Shown here one piece after another: positions 9,711-18,598 of a DNA stretch of 64,000 nt; within the stretch, counting starts at the first letter, position 1, and each line of letters starts with the position of its first letter. Source of the DNA: Oceanibacterium hippocampi. Its GTDB lineage: Bacteria; Pseudomonadota; Alphaproteobacteria; Sneathiellales; Sneathiellaceae. The stretch spans positions 558,001 to 622,000 of the forward strand of contig NZ_FWFR01000002.1 in NCBI RefSeq assembly GCF_900172325.1, given 5' to 3'. The position numbers were made by a program, and so were the translations under genes. The notes beneath the pieces were generated by a model. The model was not told the origin of the DNA, did not search any database, and saw only the letters and a program-made list of their open reading frames with translations.

Positions 9711-10370
9711 CTAGCTCCTCGTGCCTTCGAGGCCGCGGCTCAGGCGCCGTTCGAGCCCGCGGATCGACGAGCTCAGCACCGTCGCGAAGAGGAAATAGAG
9801 CACCAGGATGGTCAGGAACGGGACCGCCGTGCTGCCGGTCTGCGCGCGCACCACCTGGGCCTGGAAGGTCATGTCGGAAAGCGAGATCAGGGAAACGACG
9901 GCGGTTCCCTTCATCAGCTCGATCGCGTTGTTGCCGAAGGTCGGCAGCATCAGCACGAAGGCCTGCGGCAGGATGACATGGCGGAGCCGCTGCCAGCGCC
10001 CCAGGTTGAGCGCCGTGCAGGCCTCGTACTGCTCGCGCGGGATCGAGCGGATCGCGCCGCGCACGACCTCGGCGCCGTAGGCCCCGACGTTCAGCCCGAG
10101 GGCAAGCACGCCGGCCTGGAAGGGCGACAGCGGAACGCCCATGAGCGGCAGCACGAAATAGGCCCAGAAAAGCTGGACGAAGATCGAGGTGCCGCGAAAG
10201 AACTCGATATAGGCGGTGGCGATCGCCCGCAATGCGAAGAACCGCGACAGCCGCCCGAGGCCGGCGACGAACGCCATCACGAGCGCCAGCGCGCAGCCCA
10301 TCAGCGTCAGTTGGACGGTGACGAAGGCGCCGTCGACGATCAGCTGGAGATAGCCGGACCACTGGTCCAT
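9711..10370 (-). CDS. ehuC: ectoine/hydroxyectoine ABC transporter permease EhuC
   Basis: The second permease of the importer, 219 residues. It has the family's hydrophobic helices and an EAA loop (YEACTALNLGRWQRLRHVILP), plus the FFRGTSIFVQLFWAYF segment common in amino-acid ABC permeases. It lies between ehuB and ehuD. The 89 bp gap to ehuB contains a stem-loop (see 10425-10446) that may set the ratio of binding protein to membrane parts. Confidence 0.93.
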   Translation of the reverse strand: MDQWSGYLQLIVDGAFVTVQLTLMGCALALVMAFVAGLGRLSRFFALRAIATAYIEFFRGTSIFVQLFWAYFVLPLMGVPLSPFQAGVLALGLNVGAYGAEVVRGAIRSIPREQYEACTALNLGRWQRLRHVILPQAFVLMLPTFGNNAIELMKGTAVVSLISLSDMTFQAQVVRAQTGSTAVPFLTILVLYFLFATVLSSSIRGLERRLSRGLEGTRS

Positions 10371-10424
10371 CGATCAAGCCTCCCGATAGGCCGGAGTTCC
10401 GGCGGAACGAGGCGATGCGGGGGT

Positions 10425-10446
10425 GCGTGGGGGTCTCCCCCCACGC
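10425..10446 (-). promoter_or_regulatory. intercistronic stem-loop between ehuB and ehuC
   Basis: A perfect 9 bp inverted repeat, GCGTGGGGG and CCCCCACGC, with a 4-base loop, just after the ehuB stop. It has no U-run on the transcribed strand, so it is not a classic terminator. It is more likely an mRNA 3'-end stabiliser or partial attenuator that raises the amount of binding protein over permeases. The role is inference. Confidence 0.6.
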
Positions 10447-10459
10447 GATCCCGGTCGGT

Positions 10460-11311
10460 TCAGTTCGGGCCGCCGCAGAGCGTCTCGCGGTTCTGCTGCT
10501 TCGCCGCTTCCGCCGAATAGCCCCAGGGCTCGACGATCGCCGCGAATTCCCCGTTCTCTTTCATCTTCGCCAGTTCGACGTCATAGGCGTCGCGAAGCGC
10601 CTCGGCGCCCTTCGGGAAGGCCACGCCGGCGCAGAAGATCGGCGTCCCGGCGACCGGCGCGAACATCTCGAGTTCCGGATCGTCGGCCTTCTTCAGCAGA
10701 TCGCTGATCGACAGCACCGGCAGCGCATAGACGTCGATGCGACCGGCCTGCAGCATCTTGATGCCGGACTGCGGATCGGGGACGACGATCACCTTGTCGC
10801 GCGGCACGCCGGCCTCGATCGCCAGCTTCTCCTCGGTGCCGCCGCCGACGACGCCGACGCTGGCACCCTTGGTCGCGACATCCTCGAAGGACTTGATGCC
10901 CATCGGGTTGCCCTTCTTGACGGCGAAGGATTCGGCGTCGCACAGGTCAGGTTGCGAGAACAGAACGGCGGCGCAGCGCTCCGGCTTGATGAACAGGCCG
11001 GCCGCGACCATGTCGAAGCGCTTGGCCTGCAGGCCCGGGATCATCGCGCCGTACTCGGAGATCGAGGCGACGATGTCGTCGACGCCGAGCTTCTTCAGGA
11101 TCGCGCGAGCGACCTCGGGTCCGGCGCCGGTGACCTTGCCGTCCGGCTTGACCTCGGTCCAGGGCGGCTCGTTCGCGATCGCGATCCGCGCGAAGCCCTG
11201 GTCGCGGAGACGGTCGAGTTCGCCTTCCGCCAGCGCCGCGCCGGACAGCATTGTCAGGCCGATGGCGAAGCCCGCGGCCGCGACGCGGCCGATTTTCCGT
11301 TCGATACCCAT
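10460..11311 (-). CDS. ehuB: ectoine/hydroxyectoine periplasmic binding protein EhuB
   Basis: The extracytoplasmic solute-binding protein (SBP family 3) of the Ehu importer. A signal peptide (basic start, hydrophobic core AAAGFAIGLTMLSGAALA) ends near residue 28. The mature domain has typical motifs such as EPPWTEVKPDGKVTGAGPEV and the domain-2 entry GASVGVVGGGTEEK. The ATG at 11311 is preferred to a GTG at 11317: GGGAGG stands five bases before the ATG but abuts the GTG. The product is 283 residues. Confidence 0.94.
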   Translation of the reverse strand: MGIERKIGRVAAAGFAIGLTMLSGAALAEGELDRLRDQGFARIAIANEPPWTEVKPDGKVTGAGPEVARAILKKLGVDDIVASISEYGAMIPGLQAKRFDMVAAGLFIKPERCAAVLFSQPDLCDAESFAVKKGNPMGIKSFEDVATKGASVGVVGGGTEEKLAIEAGVPRDKVIVVPDPQSGIKMLQAGRIDVYALPVLSISDLLKKADDPELEMFAPVAGTPIFCAGVAFPKGAEALRDAYDVELAKMKENGEFAAIVEPWGYSAEAAKQQNRETLCGGPN

Positions 11312-11367
11312 ATTCACCTCCCGTTTCTAATTGACGTGCAGATTGTCGAGACAGGATGCGGCCGGGT

Positions 11368-12153
11368 TCAGATTCGCTGCCCCGCCGCGATGATCTTGCG
11401 CAGGAAGGACTGCGTCCGTTCCTGCTGCGGGTCGCTGAAGATCTTCTCCGGCGGCCCCTCCTCGACGATCCGGCCCTGATCGAAGAACAGGACCCGATCG
11501 GCGAAATCGTGCGCGAAACTCATTTCGTGGGTGACCAGCAGCATGGTCATGTCGGTTTCCCGGGCGAGGCGGCGCATGACGTTCAGTACCTCCTCCACCA
11601 GTTCCGGATCGAGTGCCGAGGTCACCTCGTCGAAGAGCATGATCTTCGGCTGCAGGGCGAGCGCGCGGGCGATCGCCACGCGCTGCTTCTGCCCGCCCGA
11701 GAGCTGCGCCGGGCGTACGTCGGCCTTCTCGGACATGCCGACCATGTCGAGCAGTTCCATGGCGCGTGTCCTCGCCTCCTCCCGCGAGACGCCCTTCACC
11801 AGCACGGGGGCCAGCATGACGTTCTGCAGCACCGTCTTGTGCGGGAAGAGATTGAAGAGCTGGAAGACCATCCCGATCTTCTCGCGCATCCTGTGCAGGT
11901 GCTTCTCGTCGGCCGGCACCAGCTTGCCGTTCTCCTCCTTGTGCCACAGCTGCTCACCGTCGACCGTGATGTGGCCGCCGTTGATCGTCTCGAGCGTCAT
12001 CAGGATCCGGAGAATGGTCGTCTTGCCGGATCCCGAGGGACCGATCAGCGCCAGCTTCTCGCCGGGCTTCACGCTGAAGGAGAGTTCCTTGAGAACCTCG
12101 AAGGCACCGAAGCTCTTCGATACCTTGTCGATATTGATGATGGGCTCTGTCAT
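11368..12153 (-). CDS. ehuA: ectoine/hydroxyectoine ABC transporter ATPase EhuA
   Basis: The nucleotide-binding subunit, 261 residues. Walker A GPSGSGKTT, Q-loop VFQLFNLFPH, signature LSGGQKQR, Walker B IMLFDEVTSALD and the H-loop LLVTHEM are all present, so it should be an active ATPase. It is the first gene after enuR on the same strand, and the 123 bp in between hold a repeat-rich AT stretch that is a good operator and promoter candidate. Confidence 0.95.
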   Translation of the reverse strand: MTEPIINIDKVSKSFGAFEVLKELSFSVKPGEKLALIGPSGSGKTTILRILMTLETINGGHITVDGEQLWHKEENGKLVPADEKHLHRMREKIGMVFQLFNLFPHKTVLQNVMLAPVLVKGVSREEARTRAMELLDMVGMSEKADVRPAQLSGGQKQRVAIARALALQPKIMLFDEVTSALDPELVEEVLNVMRRLARETDMTMLLVTHEMSFAHDFADRVLFFDQGRIVEEGPPEKIFSDPQQERTQSFLRKIIAAGQRI

Positions 12154-12201
12154 GGCTGACCGCCGCCTCCCTGCACCCTATTCCCGAGTGCTTGCCGACA
12201 A

Positions 12202-12253
12202 ACGATTCAATCCAAAGTGAATCATGTCAATCTGAATATTTAATCATGACAAT
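12202..12253 (-). promoter_or_regulatory. candidate EnuR operator and promoter upstream of ehuA
   Basis: This AT-rich stretch in a GC-rich window contains AATCATGTCAAT (12220-12231) and AATCATGACAAT (12242-12253): a 12 bp direct repeat with 11 matches and a 22 bp register, two helical turns. An inverted repeat GATTCA-N8-TGAATC (12204-12223) overlaps the first copy. On the minus strand TTGACA (12230-12225) could be a -35 box for ehuA. MocR-type regulators commonly bind such direct repeats; binding here is inferred. Confidence 0.6.
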
Positions 12254-12276
12254 TCAGGACGCGGAGAAAGATACGC

Positions 12277-13662
12277 TCAGAGCGTCAGCAGGGCCGGCTC
12301 CGGCGCCCCCCGATAAAGCGAGGCGATGATGCCGAGTCCGGTCCGCAATTCGTCCGCCCCGGTCGATCCGACCGAGACGCGGATCCCCGGCGGGCTCGGC
12401 TGGGCGCCGGCATGAAAGGACGACCCGGGCGCCACCGCGACGCCGCGCAACCGGGCAAAGGAGACGAAGTCCGATTCGCTCCGGCCCTCCGGCAAAGGCA
12501 GCCAGAGATGCAAGCCCTGCTCGTGCGAAGTGTAGCAGATATCGCCGAGAACCGCCGCCGCGTCCCGCTGGCGCCGGGCGAGCGCCTGCCGCTGCCAGCG
12601 CACCAGTTCGTCCGCGGTTCCGTCGACGACCCATTGCCTGGCCAGTTCGGCGATCAGCGAGGAGGCCATCCAGTTGGTCACCAGATGGCGGTTCAGGGCC
12701 GAGGCGAGCAGCCGTTCCGGGGTCAGCAGATAGGCGATCCGCAAGGCCGGCACGGTGATCTTCGTAAAACTGGTGAAATAGAAGGTCCGCTCCGGCGCGA
12801 GTGTCGCGAAGGGCGGCGGCCGATCGGCGATCAACGGCCCCCAGGCGTCGTTCTCGATCAGCCAGAGATTGTAGTGCCGGGCGATCCTGGCGATCGCCTC
12901 GCGGCGCCCGAGCGACATGAAGGCGGCGGTCGGCCCGGCTCCGTTCGGCAGCAGCGCGAGCGCCGAGATGTCGCCTTCACGGCACAGCCGCTCGAGCTCG
13001 GTGGGGATGATCCCCTCCTCGTCCATCGCCACCCCTCGCACCTGGATACCCAGATAGCGGGCCAGCGGCAGGAGCGTGTGGTGGGTGAAAACCTCGGTCG
13101 CGATCGTGCTGCCCGGCGGCAGGGCCGTCATCACCGAAACGGCGATCGCCGCCGTCGCACCATTGGTGATCTGCACATCCCGTTCGCCCGGATCGATGCC
13201 GCAACGCCTGAGCCAGGCGAGCGCCGCCGGACGATGGCTGGCATAGACGACGTTGGAGCGGAAGGAGGTGATCGCGCGATCCGGCATCGAGCCCGCGACC
13301 GCCGCCGCGCCGGCGCGGAACAGATCGACATGGCGTGCTTCGAGAACCGGCTTCAGCATCGACAGGTCGATGACCTCGGCGACCCGTTCCGGGATATAGG
13401 GCGGGCTGTGTTCCTCCGCGCCGAGCCGCACGAAGGTGCCGCGGCCGACCTCGCCCGAGGCAAGCCCTCGCCGCATCAGTTCCTCGTAGGCCCGGCTCAC
13501 GGTCTGCACCGAGATGCCGAGTTCGTAGGCAAGCTGGCGGTGGGTCGGCAGCCGCTCGCCCTCCTGCAGAAGACCCTCGGCGATCGCCCGGCCGAACTGC
13601 TCGACCAGCGACAGATAGATGGGACGGCTCAACTGGCCGGGATCGGGACGCCAACTTGTCAT
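12277..13662 (-). CDS. enuR: MocR/GntR-type regulator of ectoine genes, EnuR
   Basis: A 461-residue regulator with an N-terminal GntR winged helix (about residues 10-78, LPTHRQLAYELGISVQTVSR) joined to an aminotransferase fold type I domain (about 110-455). The PLP lysine is expected in YFTSFTKITVPALRIAY. EnuR is the known repressor of ectoine catabolism, relieved by PLP-linked binding of the pathway intermediates acetyl-diaminobutyrate or diaminobutyrate. It is the first gene on the minus strand, directly upstream of ehuA and divergent from the AsnC-type regulator. Confidence 0.9.
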   Translation of the reverse strand: MTSWRPDPGQLSRPIYLSLVEQFGRAIAEGLLQEGERLPTHRQLAYELGISVQTVSRAYEELMRRGLASGEVGRGTFVRLGAEEHSPPYIPERVAEVIDLSMLKPVLEARHVDLFRAGAAAVAGSMPDRAITSFRSNVVYASHRPAALAWLRRCGIDPGERDVQITNGATAAIAVSVMTALPPGSTIATEVFTHHTLLPLARYLGIQVRGVAMDEEGIIPTELERLCREGDISALALLPNGAGPTAAFMSLGRREAIARIARHYNLWLIENDAWGPLIADRPPPFATLAPERTFYFTSFTKITVPALRIAYLLTPERLLASALNRHLVTNWMASSLIAELARQWVVDGTADELVRWQRQALARRQRDAAAVLGDICYTSHEQGLHLWLPLPEGRSESDFVSFARLRGVAVAPGSSFHAGAQPSPPGIRVSVGSTGADELRTGLGIIASLYRGAPEPALLTL

Positions 13663-13765
13663 GAGACACTTATGCCCATAATCAGTACAATTGACAATGC
13701 GGAACGGATATCCTCATGCTGCATCGGTGCCGGCGGCGAGCCCGGCATCCGCGCAACGGTGAGCC

Positions 13766-14260
13766 ATGAAACTCGACGCGATCGACCTTCGCATCCTGTC
13801 GGAAATCCAGAAGAACGGGCGCGTCGCCAAGGTCGCCCTGGCCGAGCGCGTCGGGATATCGGCAACGCCTTGCTGGACGCGCCTGAAGCGGCTCGAGGAC
13901 AGTGGCCTGATCGCCGGCTATCACGCCAGGCTGGCGCCCCGCGTCGCCGGTCCGGTCACGACGGTGCTGGTCGAGGTGACGCTCACCAATCACCGGCAGG
14001 CCGATTTCGACCGGTTCGAGCGCGCCGTCCGGGCGATCCCGGAAATCGTCGGCTGCTGGGCGGTGGGCGGCGGGCTCGACTACATGCTGCAGGTCATGAC
14101 ACGCGACATCGACATCTACCAGCGCCTGATCGACGAGTTGCTGGAGCGCGAGATCGGCATCGCGCGCTATTTCTCCTACATCGTCACCAAGACCGTGAAG
14201 GACCCGGTCATCCTGCCGACGGATGCGCTGTTCGGGGCCTCGTCCGAGGCGGAAAGATGA
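13766..14260 (+). CDS. asnC: Lrp/AsnC-family regulator of ectoine degradation
   Basis: A 164-residue feast/famine regulator (DoeX/AsnC of ectoine clusters): N-terminal helix-turn-helix (LSEIQKNGRVAKVALAERVG) and C-terminal ligand-binding RAM domain with the GCWAVGGGLDYMLQV core. It starts 103 bp from divergent enuR and leads the plus-strand arm encoding the last two degradation enzymes. Family knowledge places it as a DNA-binding activator or repressor that senses an ectoine intermediate; the effector cannot be read from sequence. Confidence 0.9.
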   Translation: MKLDAIDLRILSEIQKNGRVAKVALAERVGISATPCWTRLKRLEDSGLIAGYHARLAPRVAGPVTTVLVEVTLTNHRQADFDRFERAVRAIPEIVGCWAVGGGLDYMLQVMTRDIDIYQRLIDELLEREIGIARYFSYIVTKTVKDPVILPTDALFGASSEAER

Positions 14261-14384
14261 TTCCCCCGCGCCTCCGCCCCGCGGGAAGATGATCTCTCTC
14301 CGATCGGCGGCCTATTCGGACTCGCTCTCTCCGTCCGGGCCCCATTCTCAAGGGCGAAATCGCTCTGCCAGGGGAGAAAACCGG

Positions 14385-15887
14385 ATGTCCGCCTTGTTCC
14401 CGATCAAGCAAGCCGTCCACGAGACCGCCGCCGAGCTCGACCGTCTCGGCAACCGCCGGCTGCTGCGCACCCTCGCCTATGTCGACGGCCGCTGGACGGC
14501 CGGCCCGGAGGGCCGCGATTTCACCGTCGACGATCCGGCCACCGGGCTCACCATCGCCCGGGTCGCGAAGCTCGGCGCCGGCGACACCCGGGCCGCGATC
14601 GACGCCGCGACGACGGCCTTTGCCGGCTGGTCGAAGGCCCCGGCGGCCGAGCGCGCCGCGCGGCTAGACGCCTGGCACCGGCTGATCGTCGCCAATCGCG
14701 AGGACCTGGCCGTGCTGATGACCCTGGAACAGGGCAAGCCGCTGGCCGAGGCCCGCGGCGAGATCGACTATGCCGCCTCTTTCGTCGCCTTCTACGCGAC
14801 CGAGGCGAACCGATCCTTCAGCGAACCGATGGAGAGCCACCTGCCGGGCGCCGAAGTCGCGGTCGAGCGGATCCCGCTCGGCGTGGCCGGCATCGTCACG
14901 CCGTGGAACTTCCCGGCCGCGATGCTGACCCGGAAAGCCGCTGCGGCGCTGGCCGCCGGTTGCACGGTGGTCGCCCATCCGTCCGCCTGGACGCCGCTCT
15001 CCGCGCTGGCGCTGGCGGCGCTGGCCGACGAGGCGGGACTGCCGGCGGGCGTCTTCAACGTGGTCACCGGCGAGGCCTCGGAAATTGTCGGCACAATGGT
15101 CGACGACCGCCGCGTCCGGGTCTTCTCCTTCACCGGCTCGACCGAGATCGGGACGATGCTCGCCGGACGGTGCGCGGGGACCATGAAGACCGTGATCATG
15201 GAACTCGGCGGTCATGCCCCGCTAGTGATCTTCGACGACGCCGATATCGAGCGCGCGGTCGGGATCGCGATGGCGGCCAAGTTCGCGACCTCGGGCCAGG
15301 ATTGCCTCGCCGCGAACCGGATCCTCGTGCAGCGCGGCATTTACGAGGCGTTCACGGCAGCCTTCGCAGAAAAAGTTTCCGCGCTCCGCACCGGCAACGG
15401 CTTCGACGACGTCGATATCGGCCCGCTGATGCATGAAGGCGCCGTCGACAAGGCGGCGCGTCATGTGGACGACGCGGTAGCCAGGGGCGCCCGCCTGCTG
15501 GTCGGTGGCGCGCGGCACGAGGCCGGGCCGCTGTTCTACCAGCCGACGCTGCTTGCCGACGTCCCGGCCGACGCCCTGATCATGACCGAGGAAACCTTCG
15601 CGCCGGTCGCCGCCCTTGCCCCTTTCGACACGGAGGCGGAGGCGATCGGCCGGGCCAACGACACCGACTACGGGCTCGTCGCCTACCTGGTCACGGCCGA
15701 CCCGGCGCGCATCGAGCGGATGAGCGCGGCGCTCGATTTCGGCATGGTCGCGGTCAACCGGGTCAAGATCACCGGGGCCCCAGTGCCCTTCGGTGGCGTC
15801 AGGATGTCCGGCCTCGGCCGCGAGGGTTCGCGGCACGGGCTCGAGGCCTTCACGACGCTCAAATACCGCTGCCTCGAACAGGCTTGA
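14385..15887 (+). CDS. ssd: NAD(P)-dependent semialdehyde dehydrogenase of ectoine degradation
   Basis: An aldehyde dehydrogenase superfamily enzyme, 500 residues, close to succinate-semialdehyde dehydrogenases. Motifs: PWNFPAAMLTRKAAAALAAG, FTGSTEIG, catalytic Glu in MELGGHAP and nucleophile Cys in SGQDCLAANR. In ectoine clusters this protein (Ssd, or DoeC) oxidises aspartate semialdehyde to aspartate. The ATG at 14385 follows AGGGGAGAAAACCGG; the frame is open upstream, but the additional residues are unlike the family. The downstream aminotransferase starts 34 bp later. Confidence 0.88.
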   Translation: MSALFPIKQAVHETAAELDRLGNRRLLRTLAYVDGRWTAGPEGRDFTVDDPATGLTIARVAKLGAGDTRAAIDAATTAFAGWSKAPAAERAARLDAWHRLIVANREDLAVLMTLEQGKPLAEARGEIDYAASFVAFYATEANRSFSEPMESHLPGAEVAVERIPLGVAGIVTPWNFPAAMLTRKAAAALAAGCTVVAHPSAWTPLSALALAALADEAGLPAGVFNVVTGEASEIVGTMVDDRRVRVFSFTGSTEIGTMLAGRCAGTMKTVIMELGGHAPLVIFDDADIERAVGIAMAAKFATSGQDCLAANRILVQRGIYEAFTAAFAEKVSALRTGNGFDDVDIGPLMHEGAVDKAARHVDDAVARGARLLVGGARHEAGPLFYQPTLLADVPADALIMTEETFAPVAALAPFDTEAEAIGRANDTDYGLVAYLVTADPARIERMSAALDFGMVAVNRVKITGAPVPFGGVRMSGLGREGSRHGLEAFTTLKYRCLEQA

Positions 15888-15921
15888 GGCGAAACGACAG
15901 AACCGGAAAGGCAGGACCGAC

Positions 15922-17295
15922 ATGCTCCGTCGCAACGACCAGCTCGAAGAGTGGGATCGCGCCCACTTCTTCCACCCCTCGACCCACATGGCGCAGCATG
16001 CCCGCGGCGAAACGCCGACCCGCGTCGTCACCGGCGGCGAAGGCGTCTTCATCAGGGACCGTGACGGCAACCGCCTGCTCGACGGCTTCGCCGGGCTCTA
16101 TTGCGTCAACGTGGGCTACGGCCGCACCGAGATCGCCGAGGCGATCGCCGCACAGGCCCGCGAACTCGCCTATTACCATTCCTATGTCGGGCATGGCTCC
16201 GAGGTCTCGATCACGCTTTCCAGGATGATCGCCGAGCGCGCGCCCGAGGGCCTCAACCACACCTATTTCGGGCTTTCCGGCTCGGACGCCAACGAGACCA
16301 ACATCAAGCTCGTCTGGTATTATAACAACGCGCTCGGCCGGCCCGAGAAGAAGAAGATCATCTCGCGCTGGCGCGGTTACCACGGCTCCGGCGTCATGAC
16401 CGGCTCGCTGACCGGACTCGACCTCTTTCACAAGGCGTTCGACCTGCCCCGCGCGCCGATCCTGCATACCGACGCGCCCTACTATTTTCGGCGCGAGGAC
16501 CGCAGCCAGAGCGAGGCTGACTTCGCCCGCCAGTGCGCCGAACGGCTGGAAGCGCTGATTGTCGCCGAAGGTCCCGATACCGTCGCCGCCTTCATCGGCG
16601 AGCCGGTCCTCGGCACCGGCGGCATCGTGCCGCCGCCGGCCGGTTACTGGGAAGCGATCCAGGCGGTGTTAAGGAAGCACGACGTGCTACTGATCGCCGA
16701 CGAGGTGGTCACCGGCTTCGGCAGGCTCGGCAGCATGTTCGGCTCGGACCATTACGGGATCGACGCCGATATCATCACCATCGCCAAGGGCCTGACCTCG
16801 GCCTATGCGCCGCTGTCCGGTTCGATCGTCCACGACCGGGTCTGGGAGGTGCTGATGCAGGCCTCCGACGCGATGGGACCGATCGGCCATGGCTGGACCT
16901 ATTCGGCGCATCCGGTCTGCGCGGCGGCCGGCGTCGCCAACCTGAAACTGATCGACGACCTCGGCCTGGTCGGCAATGCCGGCAAGACCGGCGGCTATTT
17001 CAACAAGGTGATGCGCGAGGCCCTTTCCGGCCATGCCCATGTCGGCGACGTGCGGGGCGAAGGCCTGCTTTGTGCCGTCGAGTTCGTCGCCGACAGGGAG
17101 ACCACGCGGTTCTACGACGCCGCCGAGAAAGTCGGTCCGCGCGTCGCCGCCGCCCTGCTGGAACGCGGCGTGATCGCCCGCGCCATGCCGCAGGGCGACA
17201 TCCTCGGCTTCGCGCCGCCGCTCTGCCTGTCCCGGGCGGAGGCAGACACCATCGCCGGCGCCACGGGTGAGGCGGTCAAGGCAGTGCTCGGCTGA
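15922..17295 (+). CDS. doeD: class III aminotransferase, diaminobutyrate transaminase of ectoine degradation
   Basis: A PLP enzyme of 457 residues with the class III signature: LIADEVVTGFGRLG and the PLP lysine in IITIAKGLTSAYAPL. In ectoine clusters this protein (Atf/DoeD) converts diaminobutyrate to aspartate semialdehyde, which the preceding gene product then oxidises. The ATG at 15922 is chosen because it lies just after the dehydrogenase stop with AGGACC upstream, and MLRRNDQLEEWDRAHFFHPSTH is the family N-terminus. The assignment rests on homology and on cluster position. Confidence 0.88.
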   Translation: MLRRNDQLEEWDRAHFFHPSTHMAQHARGETPTRVVTGGEGVFIRDRDGNRLLDGFAGLYCVNVGYGRTEIAEAIAAQARELAYYHSYVGHGSEVSITLSRMIAERAPEGLNHTYFGLSGSDANETNIKLVWYYNNALGRPEKKKIISRWRGYHGSGVMTGSLTGLDLFHKAFDLPRAPILHTDAPYYFRREDRSQSEADFARQCAERLEALIVAEGPDTVAAFIGEPVLGTGGIVPPPAGYWEAIQAVLRKHDVLLIADEVVTGFGRLGSMFGSDHYGIDADIITIAKGLTSAYAPLSGSIVHDRVWEVLMQASDAMGPIGHGWTYSAHPVCAAAGVANLKLIDDLGLVGNAGKTGGYFNKVMREALSGHAHVGDVRGEGLLCAVEFVADRETTRFYDAAEKVGPRVAAALLERGVIARAMPQGDILGFAPPLCLSRAEADTIAGATGEAVKAVLG

Positions 17296-17577
17296 CCGGG
17301 ACGGGCAGGCAAGGAAGGGGGCGAATGGTCGTTCCCTTCCCCCTCCGGCGCGCATGTCGCGCGGCCCGTTCAGCCACCGGTCAGGGTGGGGCCAGTCCGA
17401 AACAGGCTTGCCAAGCGACGCCACGAACGGCTTAGATAGACGGCGAGAAAGCGGCAACGACCGAGGGGTGCGACTATCGAACAAGGGCGAATTGCCAGCG
17501 AAACGGCCGATGAACGAAGCGGCGGCGCCATCGTCGCCGAGCATGTCTTCAAGATCTTCGGCGAGGGCGCGAACGCC

Positions 17578-18597
17578 ATGCAGGCGCTCGACGACGTTTC
17601 CGTCACGATCCGGGAGAACGAGTTCTTCACCCTTCTCGGTCCCTCCGGCTGCGGCAAGACCACCCTGCTCCGCCTGATCGCGGGTTTCGATCAGCCGACC
17701 CGCGGCACGATCCTGCTGCAGGGACAGGATATCTCCCATCTCCCGCCCTACCAGCGCTCGGTCAACACGGTCTTCCAGAGCTACGCGCTGTTCCCGCACA
17801 TGACGGTGGCGGAGAATATCGGCTTCGGCCTCGAGATGCTCGGCAAGCCGAAATCTGAGGTCCGCGAGACCGCCGACCGGATGCTGAAACTGGTCCGCAT
17901 GGAGGAATTGCGCGACCGCCGCACCGACCAGATTTCCGGCGGCCAGCAGCAGCGCGTGGCGCTTGCCCGCGCACTCGCGCCGCGACCGAAGGTCCTGCTG
18001 CTCGACGAGCCGCTGTCGGCGCTCGACTACAAGCTCCGCAAGGAAATGCAGATCGAGTTGAAACGCCTGCAGAGCGAGACCGGGATCACTTTCATCTTCG
18101 TCACGCACGACCAGGAAGAGGCGCTGACGATGTCGGACCGCATCGCGGTGATGCATGCCGGCAAGGTCCTGCAGATCGGCAGCCCGCGGGAGATCTACGA
18201 TCACCCGGCCGACCGCTTCGTCGCCGACTTCATCGGCGATACCAATTTCCTCATGGCCGAGGTGCTCGCCTCCGACGGCCGGCAGGTCCGGCTGCGTCTC
18301 GCCAGCGGGCCGGAGATCGCCGTCGAACTGCCGGAGAACCGGAGCGCGAGCGGCCGCGTCACCGTGGCGATCCGGCCCGAACATGCCCGGCTTGCACCGG
18401 ACGGCGCAGCGCTCAACGGGACGCTCGAGAATATCGTCTATCTCGGCACCGACACCCATTACCACGTCCGCCTTGACGGCGGCGAAGCCTTCGTCGTGCG
18501 CAACCAGAACCGCCGCGACAGCACCGAGGCCCTGCAGGCCGGCGCCCCCGTCGGCATCGCCTTCGAGCCGGATTCCGTCCAGGTATTGAGAGATTGA
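17578..18597 (+). CDS. PotA-type ABC transporter ATPase, apparent start too short
   Basis: The ATPase of a polyamine/opine-type importer: Walker [10 protein letters not shown], signature ISGGQQQR, Walker [13 protein letters not shown], and a C-terminal TOBE region (about residues 250-335). From the first ATG the protein is 339 residues but lacks the first beta strand and the A-loop aromatic. The same frame upstream reads [17 protein letters not shown], clearly family-like, back to about 17520, yet has no ATG, GTG or TTG before the stop at 17437. Either a rare start (ATT at 17491, preceded by AAGGG) is used or a single base is missing after the ATG at 17510. Confidence 0.85.
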   Translation: MQALDDVSVTIRENEFFTLLGPSGCGKTTLLRLIAGFDQPTRGTILLQGQDISHLPPYQRSVNTVFQSYALFPHMTVAENIGFGLEMLGKPKSEVRETADRMLKLVRMEELRDRRTDQISGGQQQRVALARALAPRPKVLLLDEPLSALDYKLRKEMQIELKRLQSETGITFIFVTHDQEEALTMSDRIAVMHAGKVLQIGSPREIYDHPADRFVADFIGDTNFLMAEVLASDGRQVRLRLASGPEIAVELPENRSASGRVTVAIRPEHARLAPDGAALNGTLENIVYLGTDTHYHVRLDGGEAFVVRNQNRRDSTEALQAGAPVGIAFEPDSVQVLRD

Positions 18598-18598
18598 G

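Noticed and set aside
8251-10377. A single 708-residue protein from eutA extended upstream
   Set aside because: The additional 440 residues are an out-of-phase reading of the two ehu permease genes, which are certain.
12265-12285. ACGCT-CTG-AGCGT hairpin at the enuR stop as terminator
   Set aside because: Only 5 bp of stem with no U-run, and the ehu genes downstream must be transcribed.
15793-15921. Earlier start for the ectoine aminotransferase inside the dehydrogenase gene
   Set aside because: The upstream residues are an out-of-frame copy of the dehydrogenase end; the family N-terminus begins at 15922.
17267-17677. A separate 136-residue protein overlapping the PotA-type gene
   Set aside because: Its second half is an out-of-frame reading of the Walker A region; only its internal ATG at 17510 matters, for the start-codon question.
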